A stretch of 64,000 nt of DNA from assembly GCF_027596085.1 (NCBI RefSeq), contig NC_072450.1:30843676-30907675 (forward strand), in the 5' to 3' direction. The notes beneath the pieces are model-generated. The model searched no databases, was not told the origin of the DNA, and saw only the letters and a list, made by a program, of their open reading frames with translations. Shown here piece by piece: positions 42,401-54,200 of this stretch. A program made the position numbers and the translations under genes. Every line of letters starts with the position of its first letter. The stretch's first letter is position 1. The DNA comes from Anoplopoma fimbria. Lineage: Eukaryota; Chordata; Actinopteri; Perciformes; Anoplopomatidae.

Positions 42401-45400
42401 TTAGTTGAACATGTAATTATAATGTAACATTGAGGGGAAAAAATGCTGACTTGATGTTCACTATATTAGATTTGTTTGGAGAACAAGACCTCCAACCAAA
42501 AACCGTCATTGCCTTTGAAAGTGACTAAGTGCTATCAGCAGGAAGTTGTTTGTCAATGAATGGCTTCCAAAACAGCCAATGCTATGGTTAAGGTACAATT
42601 AGGTTGAGGTATTAAAGCTACTTGGTTATGGCTGGTTAACGGTCGTGGACATAGGTAATGGAATCCAAAGTTGAATACTGGTTGGAGACAGGATGCAAAC
42701 ACAGCAATGCCTCATAACAAGGTTGGACACTTTGTTTCCCAATTGGACTTCATCCCTAAGACGCTTTACAATGAAACCATACCACAGTGTTGCTGACAGA
42801 GAAGTCATTATTAACATGGCTAATGGGTGTTCTTGTAGGGATCATTTAAACAAACTGTACATCCTTTTAGGAATGTCAAAAGGAATTGGCAAAAGACCAA
42901 TACAAATTTCAAGAGGTTCAAGACACCTTCTAAAATATACATCACAGCAGCATGGTAAGCAAATTGGTTAGCTCTGATGGTCATCATATATGCTTGTTTG
43001 ATTGTCTAACACAGGAGGCATAGCAACAGTACCTCCATCTGTGTCTACACAGTACGTGTTCAGGCTCAGTACTGATGGTGGTTCACCTGCACTTTGTAGA
43101 TTACTGACAATCACACACTTGTGATTGGCCAGGTGTGCAGAGGTGTCAATGCATTTTTCTCTCACAAACTTTTTCTTTTATACATTTTTCAATCATCACA
43201 CAACTAACATAACAGTCTTATTTTGTGTGTACAACTAATTGTAACACAAAGGATGCCTACGCGGAGAGACTGTCCAGAAGTCCAGGGTTCTATGCTAAAT
43301 GGTAAGATAAATTGAGACTCGACCCTCTCTATGACTGAAGGCTTTCCCCTCGCTTTCGAATGAGCCACAAGGAAAACTTAAAAGCAATTTAGTGTTTATG
43401 TCATATTGTTAATTTGAAGCATAATGAAACCTTTAGTTGCCACATGCAGACTTTGTAGAAACAAGAAATCCTAAGAAATGCTGATATGTTAAATTTGAAT
43501 CTTATGTGTATTGTGAGTACAAAAAAAAACTAATTAATGCAACAATAGGGTTCCTTAAAAGTTTTTATGCTGATGCAAAATATATTCAAGACAATGCAAA
43601 CTCTCAAGAACACACGCCTCTTTTCTTTCCATTCCTTACAAGAGATACTCTGCATCTGAACTAATCCTGCCCCCGATTAGAAGCTTCCAGCAGATTCTAT
43701 TTGAACTCTGGCCTGTCTGCTCTATCTGTTGATATACTGCTGATCCAGCCAAATTCTCCCTCTTTTATATTGAAATGGAAGGAGCGAGCGTTGAGCTAGA
43801 ATTTTTTTTTAAACTTTTTTTTATGTCTGACATATTCTACAGATATAGAGATATAATCTGTGTTTGTGTGACTGGTATGATGGCAATAAACTGTCAAAAG
43901 ATCATTTGCAAGGTCTACTTTTACTGTGGACCGCACCTCACTTTGTGGCTGTGCTAAATCCTGTCTGAAGTAGTGAAATAGTTGACTCAAGTCCACATCT
44001 ATGGCAAACATATGGGATTACTTGATTGACAGGTCATCTCTCAAAAGATATAAATAGAAAAAAAAAACAAGCATCACAGTGGAATATTACTTTACAGAAA
44101 ATACAATTTAAATACAGTAACAAGACTGAGCATGTAGATTTCTCTCTTCTTTCTTGCAGTGGAGGTATGGAACAAGGATCTGTTAGACTGCTTTGACCTG
44201 TTAAGTCTGTCTCATTCATAAGGCTGGCAGCTTGGACTCTGGACTCATTATAAACGATTAAGCTCATTCCCTGGCTGATTGCAGTGGAGCCCTCGCACTA
44301 GGAGACCTGGCTTCAAAATGCCACGGACATATGAAAAAAAATTGGTACTGCAGAGGTCCTGATCAACATCACACCGTGCCTCTCATACACAACCCTCAGC
44401 TGTTTATCATGCTTGGGAGAGCTGTGTTTACTGAGCGCAGCCAATGTGTGGAGCTGTGCACATGGTCCCAAACCAGACATCACTTGAGACTCGTCAATGA
44501 CATCATGTATAGCAACAGGACAAATAATAACAACCTGTAAAAGATTTAATGGCTCTGGAGAGCAGCTGAATTGAATCACAGCGATGGAATTGTCAAATGG
44601 TTGCTTTAGGCGGCCAAGACGAGGAAAAATCACCTCCATATTTTTGCCAAGCCCTTATCCACTCTTTGTACAGAGAATTTTGGTCACAAGACGTTTTGCA
44701 TCCACTGTTTGTTTTTTGGTGATCTTGAAATTGAAACTTATTGTGCTTTTTTTTTACTGCCGACCGTGGAGTCATGTACTTGTCTAAAAACTTGTAAGCA
44801 AATGTTTAACAAAGTGTTTTTTTATTTAAAGATTAAACTGCATTAAAATGTAAGATTGCATTGGTCATTTGGTCAAATGCTTAAAACGTTGAACACACTT
44901 TGAGGATAGCACAGCCAAACCTGTTCTAGGCCCTTTCCACTGTTGGAGCTTAACAACTTGGAACTAAAAGGTGTAGCCTTTGTCTCTGATTCTGCCTCTG
45001 TTTCCACTGTGCTCCCCTTCCTTAGGGTCTCAGGACGTGGTACTAAAGTTCCAGATAATCTCGAGAGGAAGCAATGCTACAGCTGGTTTGCAACAAGGCA
45101 AACATGGTAATTAAAAACACTGAACTGTATTGCATCTGTGTTTTCTCTCAAAATATGTACTTTAAACAAGTCAAACGATATTGATCACAGTCATCTACTG
45201 TCTGCGGCGATGCAATTTGACAACTACCGTCACATGTATTGTTCATCAACAACGTTGCAACGTGAGCAAGTTGGTGAAAGCACAACGAACAGATGTGTTT
45301 GTAGGTGAGGCTACCTACCGAGAACCGAAAAGATCAATAAACAAGCAGACAGACAGAACACGCAGCTTTATTCTGTGTCTTAGCCTGCTTGCTTTCTTGG

Positions 45401-45579
45401 CAGTAAAGATAGAGAGAGAGAGAGCTGCAAGCAGCAAACAGCTGTTTCTGCATCGTGCAGCGGCTCTTTAAAAGGGGCTCCTCCCTGCTGATTTTTACAG
45501 AGAATGGTTCATAAGTTCACAAAAATATGACGTGCTCTGCTAGTACCTCGTTCTGACGTGAGTTTTCTGATTTGGCAGT

Positions 45580-46966
45580 GACCATCAGATCTTATTACAG
45601 AGGCTTGAGCATCTAATAGGCATTAAAGGAACCGCACTTAGTTGGTTTAAGTCGTATTTATCAGACCGATCTCAGTTTGTATATGTAAACGATGAAACCT
45701 CGATGAAAACCAAGGTCAGTCACGGAGTTCCACAAGGGTCTGTTCTTGGACCAATTTTATTCACCTTATAAATGCTTCCTTTAGGGAATATAATCAGAAA
45801 AATCTCAATAAACTTTCATTGTTATGCAGATGAGACCAGGTTATATCTATCGATTAAGCCAGACGAAACTAACCAGTTCTCTAAACTTCAAGCATGTCTT
45901 AAGGACATAAAAACCTGGATGACCTGTTAAACTCTGACAAAACTGAAGTTACTCTACGAGGCCCAGATCACCTTCGAAATCAATTATCTAACGATATAGT
46001 TTCTCTAGATGGCATTGCTCTGGCGTCAAGCACTACCGTTAAGAACCTCAGAGTTATTTTTGATCAGGATCTGTCTTTTAACTCTTATATAAAACAGATA
46101 TCAAGGACAGCCTTTTTTCATTTACGTAACATTTCGCATCAAAGCGATGCAGAAAAACTAGTTCATGCATTTGTTACCTCTAGACTAGATTACTGCAATT
46201 CATTATTATCAGGCTGCTCTAATAAGTCTCTTAAATCTCTACAGTTGATCCAGAATGCTGCAGCACGTGTTCTAACAAAAACTAACAAAAGAGATCATAT
46301 TATTACAGTATTAGCTTCTCTGCACTGGCTCCCTGTTAAATCAAGAATATCATTTTAAATTCTTCTACTCACCTACAAAGCTCTAACTGGCCAGGCACCG
46401 TCTTATGTTAAGGAACTTATGGTTCCATATTACCCAACTAGAGAGCTGCGCTCCATCAATGCAGGGTTACTTGTGGTTTCCACAAATCGTTGTGGTACCT
46501 GGACCGTGGTCGTACCTCCTGCTGTGACCCGGCTGGCACCCACTGCTACTTCGATTACTATTATTACTATTCCCTATATCATTATTTCAATTCTACTATA
46601 GTCATTAATGCTTTTATTATAAGTAGTCTTAATTTTTCCTTCGTTAATCAGCTTACTACTGTGATTATATGAATCATTTATGTCATATACACTAAATGTG
46701 TTGTAACTCTGTTATGTTGTTCATTCTGTACACGTGATCTATTGCATTCTGTCCATCCTGGGAGAAGGATCCCTCCTCTGTCGCTCTCCCATAGGTTTCT
46801 TCCTTTTTTCTCCCTGTTAAAGGGGTTGTTTAGGGGAGTTTTTCCTTTGCCGATGTGAGGGAAGGACAGAGGATGTCACATGTGTACAGATTGTAAAGCC
46901 CTCTGAGGCAAATTTGTAATTTGTGATTTTGGGCTATACAAAATAAACTGAATTTATTGAATTAAT
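45580..46966 (+). mobile_element. 5'-truncated L2-type LINE with dead reverse transcriptase
   Basis: The copy starts inside ORF2 at DHQILL and contains the RT motif [16 protein letters not shown]. The catalytic YADD box reads YADE (cattgttatgcagatgag, about 45820), an Asp-to-Glu change at a metal-binding position. An in-frame TAA follows ILFTL (about 45769), a frameshift follows KTWMTC, and another stop lies at 46356. Downstream come the C-terminal LINE blocks LVHAFVTSRLDYCNSLLSGC and NAAARVLTKTNKRDH, then the characteristic 3'-UTR shared with 17090-17595 and 57700-58015. It is non-functional. The RT and UTR make the L2-like clade assignment fairly firm. Confidence 0.88.
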
Positions 46967-47256
46967 AAATGTAATCTTTGATGAAACAGTAGGCTTATGC
47001 TGCTGTTATCATTCACCCTTTGAGAGGCTTTGCAAGGTAAATCATTTTATTTTACCAAAAACAATTGCCCCCTCACAATATTTAACAGCCCCCTTAGACA
47101 CTTCCTCCTGGCACCTGGCCTGGGTAGTGTTCTGTTGTGTCAAGCAACCACATGGGTTTTTGAGTCAATTATACCCAAGTGGATCCAAGTGAACTCACTG
47201 TCTGGGTTGTGTTTGAAATTGCTTTGTACGTTCAAAGTGCAGGAAAAATGTATTAA

Positions 47257-47797
47257 AGTGGCCCTGTTATGCTTTTCCACTTTTTCCCTCTTATTTAGTG
47301 TGTTATATATATTTTTGTACATATAAAAGGTATGTAGAGTGTAAAACCTGAAGTCCACGCCTAAAAGGAGTTACCCTCCCCCTCAGAAGCTCCTGAGCTG
47401 CCTGAAACGGCTCGTTTGAATTCTCTCCTTCACTTCCGTACCTTTATGAGGTCATAATGTTACGGAAGTAACGTAAAACTCCTTCCGGCTAGTTTGGTCC
47501 TCAAACAATAAAAGAGAGAGACAGAGCTGAAGCTCTGGAGGAAGATTTTTTTGAAATGTGAAACGTTGACCAATCACAACAGAGCAGGCTAGCTGACCAA
47601 TCAGGGCAGACTTTGCTTTCTGAAGGGAGGAGCAAGCGCTACAACGGAGCATTTCAGAGAGAGGGTGAGAAGAGGTTCTGCAGGACAGCCAGGATGGGAA
47701 AAAAAGGAGGATTATGAGTATTAAAGCATGTAAACATGTTTTAACTGTAACTTGAGATAAAAAATATGCAGCCAGAAAATAGCATAATAGGGCCTGT
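47257..47797. mobile_element. MITE flanked by TTAA (piggyBac-like)
   Basis: The 541-bp non-coding element lies between TTAA at 47253-47256 and TTAA at 47798-47801. The ends are imperfect inverted repeats: agtggccctgttatgct on the left, and acaggccctattatgct read inward from the right. TTAA target duplication is typical of piggyBac-type elements. The interior has motifs common in fish copies (cttcacttccgtacc, gaggtcataatg). Confidence 0.75.
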
Positions 47798-47959
47798 TTA
47801 AGTAATAAAAAAATATATTTTATGTATAGTTACAATTTTCAAACACTGTCAATTGGTGGTGCATCATGTTTCTGCCAGAGTTTGTGTTTTCTTTGTTTGG
47901 GATTATTTGGCTGAACTACATTTTGAATTGGTTCCACTTTTCCTTGGGTGTATTTAGAT

Positions 47960-48098
47960 GGTGTTTGACTGTCGTCAGGTCACTCTCGGATCAGATCAGA
48001 TCAGACGACAGACTTTGCTAGAGGCATTGTGTTTTAGAGATGTCCGTCGGTCCATCTGTCCCATTCTCGTTAACACGGTGTCTCTAGACACCTTAAGG
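47960..48098 (+). repeat. Left half of an old dispersed repeat, interrupted by the hAT element
   Basis: The phrases tttgctagaggcattgtgtt, gtccgtcggtccatctgtcc and cattctcgttaacacggtgt belong to a common fish repeat that continues at 49999 (caattatcaacttggacttt). The hAT insertion at 48099-49990 splits it. Confidence 0.65.
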
Positions 48099-49990
48099 CA
48101 GGGGTCTCAAACAATGCGGCCCACAGCCAAGATAAGCCCGATAAGAAGATATTTTGTGGCCCCCACCTTAATATGAAAGTTTAATGTTAGTGCGGAAAGA
48201 CAAGTTTTATATGAATGGCACTTTACAGTGTTGTGTGCGGAGCTGAAATATAATATTTACAGACAGAAAAAAAACCTACCAATCACAGTGTGGGTATATG
48301 GCTCTGGGAGCAGGGGCGGGACATCGACCGGGCTTGATGCAAGCAGAGAAACATTCTCAATGAGTGACAGTTACAGCAGCGTTGCCATGGAGAGTTACAG
48401 CAGCGTTGCCATGGAGAGTTCTCTTCCGTGCCTGGCTGGCTGCCTCGTTTCTATTAAACGCGGACATTAGTCCCAGCGCGCTGCGTTCACAACACCTCCA
48501 AAAAAAGTTTTTTAAGTTGCTGCCCAGCAGATAGAGTCTGACATTATACGTGCATATATGTCCAGTCCTCTCTGACAAAATAAATCAAAGTGATGATGTC
48601 ACGCGGAGAGATAAAAGAAAAGTAAGAAAATAATGTAGCCTAATGTGGTCTGCAGTCACATACCGACACCTGTCCGTCGGCAACAACAGTCCCCGATAAA
48701 GCAGAAGAGCTGCTGAGTTTGTGTCCAATGCACGGCCGCACCACAGCCAAGGATATATTTCAGGAGCTGTGAACAGACTGGTGGGCATTACCACGGATGG
48801 AGCCCCGTCTATGACCGACTGGTAGCGCTGGTTCAAAGAAAGTTAGAGGAAAATGCAGATCCAGCAGTCGTTCTGCACTGCATCGTACACCAACAGGCAC
48901 TGTGCAGCATGTCATGTCTGTTGTCCTGAGATGTATCAGTTACATCAGGTCCAGGAGTTTACAGCACCGCCAGTTCAGGGCCTTTTTACAACATATGGTG
49001 ATGTACTTTACTTTAGTAAAAGTACATCATTTAGTAGTGTCCTGAAGAGATTTTTTGACTTAAGAGCAGAAGTGAAGAAATTCATGGAAGATGACAGAAT
49101 GGATGTTCCTGAACCTGATGATCCAGGGTGGGTTATGGACCTTGCATTCCTAGTGGACTTAACACAGGAGCTGAACATCCTTAACCTGAAGCTCCAGGGC
49201 CCTGGTCAGCTTATCACTGCAGCTTATGAAAATGTGAAAGCCTTCTCCGCTAAACTGAAATTGTGGAAAACTCAGCTTTCTGTAAAATATCTCAGCCATT
49301 TCACAACATGCAGGTCTCTTGTGGAGGAGGGCACAGCCTTCAGTGGTGGTGAATATGAAGTATGTTTGATCAGCGTTTTGCTGACTTCAAGGCACGCTGT
49401 GACACTTTCCAGCTGTTTGCTGACCCCTTCTCAGCTGATGTGGAGAGTGTCCCAAGTATGTTGCAAATGGAACTTATTGACTTGCAGTGCAACAGTGATC
49501 TAAAAGCTAAATTCAGAGAGGCACAGGGAAAAGCAGACATGACTGGACAATTCATGAGAGAATTACTTCCATCCTTCCCTGAGCTGTCAAAAATGTTCAG
49601 TCGGGTAATGTGCCTTTTTGGAAGCACGTATCTGTGTGAAAAACTTTTCTTGACTATGAACTTTAATAAATGCAAGTACTTAGTGATGCCCATGTTGAAG
49701 CTGTACTCAGAGTTTCTACTGTAACCTTGATCAGGGCAAATGTTGCTCAGCTGTGTGAGCAGAAGCGCTGCCAGGTCTCTGGCAAGAAATAGAATAAAGC
49801 ACAAATGTATTCAGGGATTGTATGTGTTGGTTCAGTGCAATGTTTCAATAAGTTATTAAAAACATGGAAATAAAAAAGTAAATTTTCAAAAATATTGCGC
49901 TTTCTTGTAGTGCTTGAACATTGAAGTGGCCCTCCTATGAGACGACAATACCAGCAGTGGCCCCAAGCCAAATTGAGTTTGAGACCCCTG
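48099..49990 (+). mobile_element. hAT-Charlie-type DNA transposon with complete ends, decayed transposase
   Basis: The termini are perfect 14-bp inverted repeats CAGGGGTCTCAAAC. The flanks are an exact 8-bp target duplication CCTTAAGG (48091-48098 and 49991-49998), the hAT signature. The element is 1892 bp. Inside are transposase pieces: EELLSLCPMHGRTTAKDIFQ, LVGITTDGAPSMTD, LTQELNILNLKLQG, and a dimerisation end with CLFGSTYLCEKLF. Stops, a deletion before LVGITT and frameshifts near 48815, 49365 and 49680 break the frame, and the N-terminal BED-finger region is missing. The fragments resemble GTF2IRD2/ZBED5-related hAT transposases. It cannot move on its own but may be mobilisable by its intact ends. 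Confidence 0.93.
48853..49792 (+). pseudogene. hAT transposase remnant (central and C-terminal parts)
   Basis: The frame from 48853 covers residues like TYGDVLYFSKSTSF, FFDLRAEVKKFMEDD and LNLKLQGPGQLITAAYENVK, then shifts. A second frame from 49362 carries FADFKARCDTFQLFADPFS and ELLPSFPELSKMFSR, then CLFGSTYLCEKLFLTM. After another shift the sequence ends RANVAQLCEQKRCQVSGKK and a stop at about 49790. At least three lesions exclude a working enzyme. Confidence 0.85.
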
Positions 49991-49998
49991 CCTTAAGG

Positions 49999-50180
49999 GA
50001 AATATGGCACAATTATCAACTTGGACTTTAGGATAGACTGATTAGATTTTGGTGATCAACGGTCGAGGTTACTTTGACCTCATGGGTCCCATTTTTGTGG
50101 ACGATATATGGACTCAATGATCTGGTTAGGATTTGGTGGATTTTGATTTTGGCCACAAGAATTCATATGCTAAGTATGAC
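49999..50180 (+). repeat. Right half of the old dispersed repeat
   Basis: It has caattatcaacttggacttt, gactgattagattttggtga, tactttgacctcatgggtcc and caagaattcatatgctaag. In this repeat type these phrases follow those at 47960-48098 directly, so the two halves were contiguous before the hAT insertion. Confidence 0.65.
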
Positions 50181-51997
50181 AGTTAAGAGATTAAATAGTT
50201 AGTTACACCAGTGGTGCTTATCTGATCTCGAGCATTATATACAGATATCCAGTGGACCTTATACGCTCTACAAAACATGAAAGACAGTGCAAATCAATGA
50301 AATGGTTCAGACATGTAAACTCCACAATAAGAGACAAAATGTAAAAATGTAGAATATCACAATCATCAAGACAGCAACAATTTCGAAATTACTGAAACTT
50401 GAATTCCTGGTTCTTATTTCATTAAAACACGCACTCCAACACAGCGCCCTGTGTTTTTCCTGCTGTATTATTTTGGCATATGTAGCAAAAGGTGAATTCA
50501 GGTGCATCAGTTTTTCTGTCACTAAACCTTGTGGAGAGGGCACTTGGTTGGTGTGCAGAGCATGATATTTAAAAGCAGTAGATTGTGGTCACCCCCTCAT
50601 CATGCCTGGTTACTTTTAAGGACAAGAATCTTTGGTAATCATTTTCTTATTGGTTATGGTACTTCAATCTATCAAAGTAATTGGTAAGATTTGGGTCAGA
50701 CGGGTCAGTGAGATGATGAGACAGGTTGTAAACAATCCAGATTATCTAATCTACTTGAGGTAAAACTGAAAGTGAGCACAGCTAAAACACCATTATAAAA
50801 CCCTCACCAGCACACAACTTCAGTAAGGACAGTGGGTCAAACGTTAACCATCTGTTTAATTGTGATAGATGTTTGTGATGAAGGGTTGAAGGAGGTAACC
50901 CAATGATGAATAAGCCTATGGCCCACTGATGAAAGTATTGTTATATTGACATATTTGCAGTATTACAAACTGGTTGCCTGTGGCGACATTTCTGGAAAAA
51001 ATGGTGTATATCATTTATTTGTCCTTTGAATACACAAAAAAATGGAACTATTCACACAACTATTAACACAATTCTGAAAAATAGCATGTTATTAGCATAT
51101 ATCCAACTATCCATCCATCCATCATCCACCTACCTACCCATTAATTTATCCATCCATCTATCCATCTATCCATCCATCTACTGCAATGACTTCCTCTGAT
51201 GACTTGAAGGCTGAAGATTTGCCTGCTTCTAGCTGTTTTTGATGAAAGCACCCGGCTCATTACCTGGATGACAGGTGCCAAAGGAGCTTAGCATTCACTC
51301 ATGGACACACACATAAAGTACAATCACACACACACAAGAACACAGAGCTCTGTCCTAGTTACTCAGATAAAGTGCTGCCAAAGGAAACAGCTAAAATAGA
51401 GACTGACAGCTTTGGTGGGCCTCATCATAGTCTTTGTAGCCAGGTAGACACATGCAAATACACAGAACATGCACATATGTCAATACATGTGTTTGTCATT
51501 TATTTCAATGTATCTTTAAATATTCACTAGGCTATGGCAAGTGATAGATGAAATCCTCCTACCACTCTGCCATATGCAACTCATAAATCAAACAGGCAAT
51601 TAAACACTTTACACAAACACAGTCATTAATTTTCTGCTTCATAATCAACATTTAATCCCTGGTTTCTTGCAGGGAAGCTCCAATATGGAGTCCACGCATG
51701 ACCCGAGGTTCAAATTGCCGCAGTGTAATTCTTTGGAAAGGTAGCCCCGGTCTTCACAGCGGGATTAGACGGACCACTGACTCCAGTCCTGGCTCAGGGA
51801 TAAACTGAGGGCTGAAAAACAGCACCGAGGAGTGAGGTTTTGTAAAATAAAAACATCCTCCTGGATGCTCTCTGACATCCTCATCCGAGGGATCGGCCAG
51901 TTCGGCTTATCATTCTCCCCAAGACACATATCAACTATTATCCATAGTGACTGACTCTACGATCAAACAACCAGCTCTTTTAGTTGGAAATTAACTA
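50181..51997. other. Stretch without recognised genes
   Basis: It contains a (catc)n-type simple repeat at about 51112-51180. Otherwise there are only short frames with no homology or splice support on either strand. Confidence 0.5.
51112..51180. repeat. Imperfect (CATC)n simple repeat
   Basis: Repeated ccatccatc and ctatccatc words with interruptions extend for about 70 bp. Confidence 0.85.
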
Positions 51998-52481
51998 ACT
52001 TCTGTCACGGTTGGTGTGTGGAGCCAAGAGCAGTACGACGAGGAGACAGATAAAGTTCTGGAGCTTTATTTGAAGCTGAGAACACAGCAGACAGACAGGC
52101 AGGATATGACTCACAGTGGGAAACAGGCAAGGGATCAGGCAGACGGAAACCAGAGGAAGCGGAGGCTAATCTCGTGGTCGGGGACAGAAGGCTGAGTCGG
52201 TTAACCGGGGCAGAGGCAAGGTAGGAATACCGTGGTCTGGGACAGAAGGCTGAGACAAGGCAGGGAAGTCCAGACAGGCAGGGTCGGCAACGGGAAATCA
52301 GTCCACGGGAAATTGCAGCATGAATACAACGAACGATCTGGCAGCGAGTGTGTGACTGACTGGGGTTTAAATACTGCAGGGTGTAGGTGCAGCAGAGTGA
52401 GCAGGTGAGAGGGATTGTGCTGATGAGGTGGGTGTGGCAGACAGGTGCACTGCATGAGGCTGATTAGGTGAGTGAGGCAGA

Positions 52482-53461
52482 GGCCGTTTCTCAATACCAA
52501 GACGGTCAAGTATGGACTTGCAAACTTGCAAGTTCATACTTGGATAGTTCGACTCGGGAGTACAAACTCCGGGGACGGGAGGACGCAGTACGGTCATTTT
52601 GCAATTGGAACAGCAGCGAACTTCATGACGTCACCAACTCAGCTCGTCGGTCCCGCCTACTCCGGTTATCTTCAGTCATATATATTATTATTATTATTAT
52701 TATATTCCTTTATTGATCCCCATGGGGAAATTCGGGTGTTGCAGCAGCTCAACTACACAGAAACAGATCATAAATACACATATTATACAATAAAATAAAA
52801 ATAGAATAAAATAAAAAAATAAGAATACAAATAAATATATTGACAATAAAACGAAATATGATATAAAACACAACCCTGCCTTTTTTCGTTTTCATTTAGA
52901 AAATATTAATATGTATATGTTTTGTGTTACATCTGCAACCACAGAGACACCGGAGCCCGGCACATCTGGAGAGGCCTAGCCGAGATCAGGCTGCTGTCAG
53001 CGGGCTACATGAGCACCACCGCCCGGTCTCCTCTCTGGTCCTCTCATCTCCGACAAACGTCGGCGCTTTTTTCAAACAGGCTCTATCTTGATAAATTGAC
53101 CGCATATTTTAAGTCTTAACAACTACATTCTCGCTTAAAAAAATGTTAAAACTAAATTCCGTTACACAACAGCAGCACTATTTAGACAGTTATAACTGAC
53201 AGTTGTGAGAGTCTCCGCCGCTGTCGGCTCTTGTTTGCTGGTGAAATGCATTCTGGGATACTTGGCTGTCCAAAGTCCACACAAGTCTACTCCGATGCAT
53301 CCTCGGTATAATGGGCGGAGCGAGGACACATCCGGGTATCTGGACCGTACTTGGCTTGATGCGAACTTGTGTATTGGAACAGTACTTGGGCCGCGCTTGA
53401 TGACGTTTCACAAGTTCACGAGGACACAAGTACAGAGAAGTTCACATATTGAGAAACGGCC
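52482..53461. mobile_element. 980-bp inverted-repeat DNA element inside the left LTR
   Basis: The ends are perfect 15-bp inverted repeats GGCCGTTTCTCAATA. The flanks are AGA on both sides (52479-52481 and 53462-53464). Removing the element and one AGA restores gaggcagagtgtggtgag, which matches gagggagagtgtggtgag at the same place in the intact LTR (about 54720), so the borders are confirmed by an empty site. A 3-bp duplication suggests a PIF/Harbinger-like or related superfamily; the ends alone do not settle it. There is no transposase. It contains a LINE tail at 52683-52862. Confidence 0.85.
52683..52862 (-). mobile_element. Rex-like LINE 3' end, minus strand
   Basis: The plus strand reads (tta)n, then attcctttattgatccccat, ggggaaattcgggtgttgca and gcagctcaac, followed by A-rich sequence. 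This is the reverse complement of the tail at 28190-28313. It is the innermost of three nested insertions. Confidence 0.8.
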
Positions 53462-53639
53462 AGAGTGTGGTGAGAGAGAGGGGGCTGGGCTGTGAGCTGG
53501 AAGTGGAACTGGCCGGAGTGAACTGAGAGAGTGACAGGCAGGTGAACAGAGTGAGCCAATTAGGTGAGTGAGACAGAGTGACAGGGAGTATGGAGCTACT
53601 GACAGTATTGAGGAAGAACTGTGACAGAACCCCCCCTCA

Positions 53640-54200
53640 AGGGGACGGCTCCCGAAGTCCCCAAAAAGTCCAAAGGAACATATGTCGGGTGGGCGGTGGG
53701 GGCCCGGAGGAGGGCTAGAACTCCTCCGAGGCCGCAGAGTCAGAATCCTCGAAGGCTGAGGCAAGGTGGACGGGCAGAACCCCTCTGGGGGGCGAACAGG
53801 AGGACGACCAAGGTGGATGGGCAGAACCCCTGGGGGGCGAACAGGAGGACGACCAGGCCGACGGGGCCTCTCTGGGAGTCGGCCACGGCGAGGGTCTCTC
53901 GAGGCGGGCGGATCCTCTCTGGAGACTGGGGCTCTGGAGCAAGGTCTCTCGGACCTGGGGCTCTGGCGGCAAGGCGGGAACAGGAGCAGGGGGACGCTGC
54001 GACCCAGCGGAAGCAGGTGGACGCTGCAGCCCAGCCGGGACTGGACCCGAGGAAGGCTGCTGCCCAGCGGGACGGGCGGTGCAGGAGTCGGCCGTGGCGC
54101 CGACGGGAAGGGCGGTGCAGGAGTCGGCCGGAGCACCGACGGGTCAGGAGGTGCAGGAGTCGGCAGGGGCGCCGATGGGTCAGGAGTCGGCAGGAATGTA
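53640..54200 (-). repeat. GC-rich tandem repeats in the LTR element interior
   Basis: Two arrays are visible. A 45-47 bp unit containing gggcagaacccct and gcgaacaggaggacgacc repeats from about 53764. A roughly 36-bp unit containing ggtgcaggagtcggc repeats about four times from 54078. On the minus strand the second array reads PTPAPP-x-P-S repeats of 12 residues. The open frames up to 361 residues here are proline-rich, run into the LTR and have no recognisable retroviral domain, so I treat them as repeat artefacts. Confidence 0.75.

Larger units (their letters stand above)
37551..45579. other. Upstream, probably intronic, stretch with few features
   Basis: Because exon a opens at an acceptor, this is probably part of a long 5' intron. 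It contains a short TG run at 39178-39199, the SINE fragment at 41935-42046 and a family X copy. A possible element with GGCCCTTTCCACTG at its left edge lies near 44930, but no matching right end was found. I searched the minus strand for the expected acidic upstream coding segment and found none. No other gene is supported. Confidence 0.5.

Noticed and set aside
42968..43165. Minus-strand peptide ending SIYDDHQS, reminiscent of the expected upstream RYDDQ segment
   Set aside because: There is no splice site in the right phase, and the surrounding residues do not resemble ADAMTSL3; a chance match.
44930..45560. Possible DNA transposon starting GGCCCTTTCCACTG
   Set aside because: I could not find a matching inverted right end or target duplication.
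51661..51830. Possible minus-strand upstream adamtsl3 exon (acceptor-like tttttcag, then PQFIPEP)
   Set aside because: The frame stops soon, lacks the expected acidic motif before SR-TTRSDED, and no suitable donor follows.
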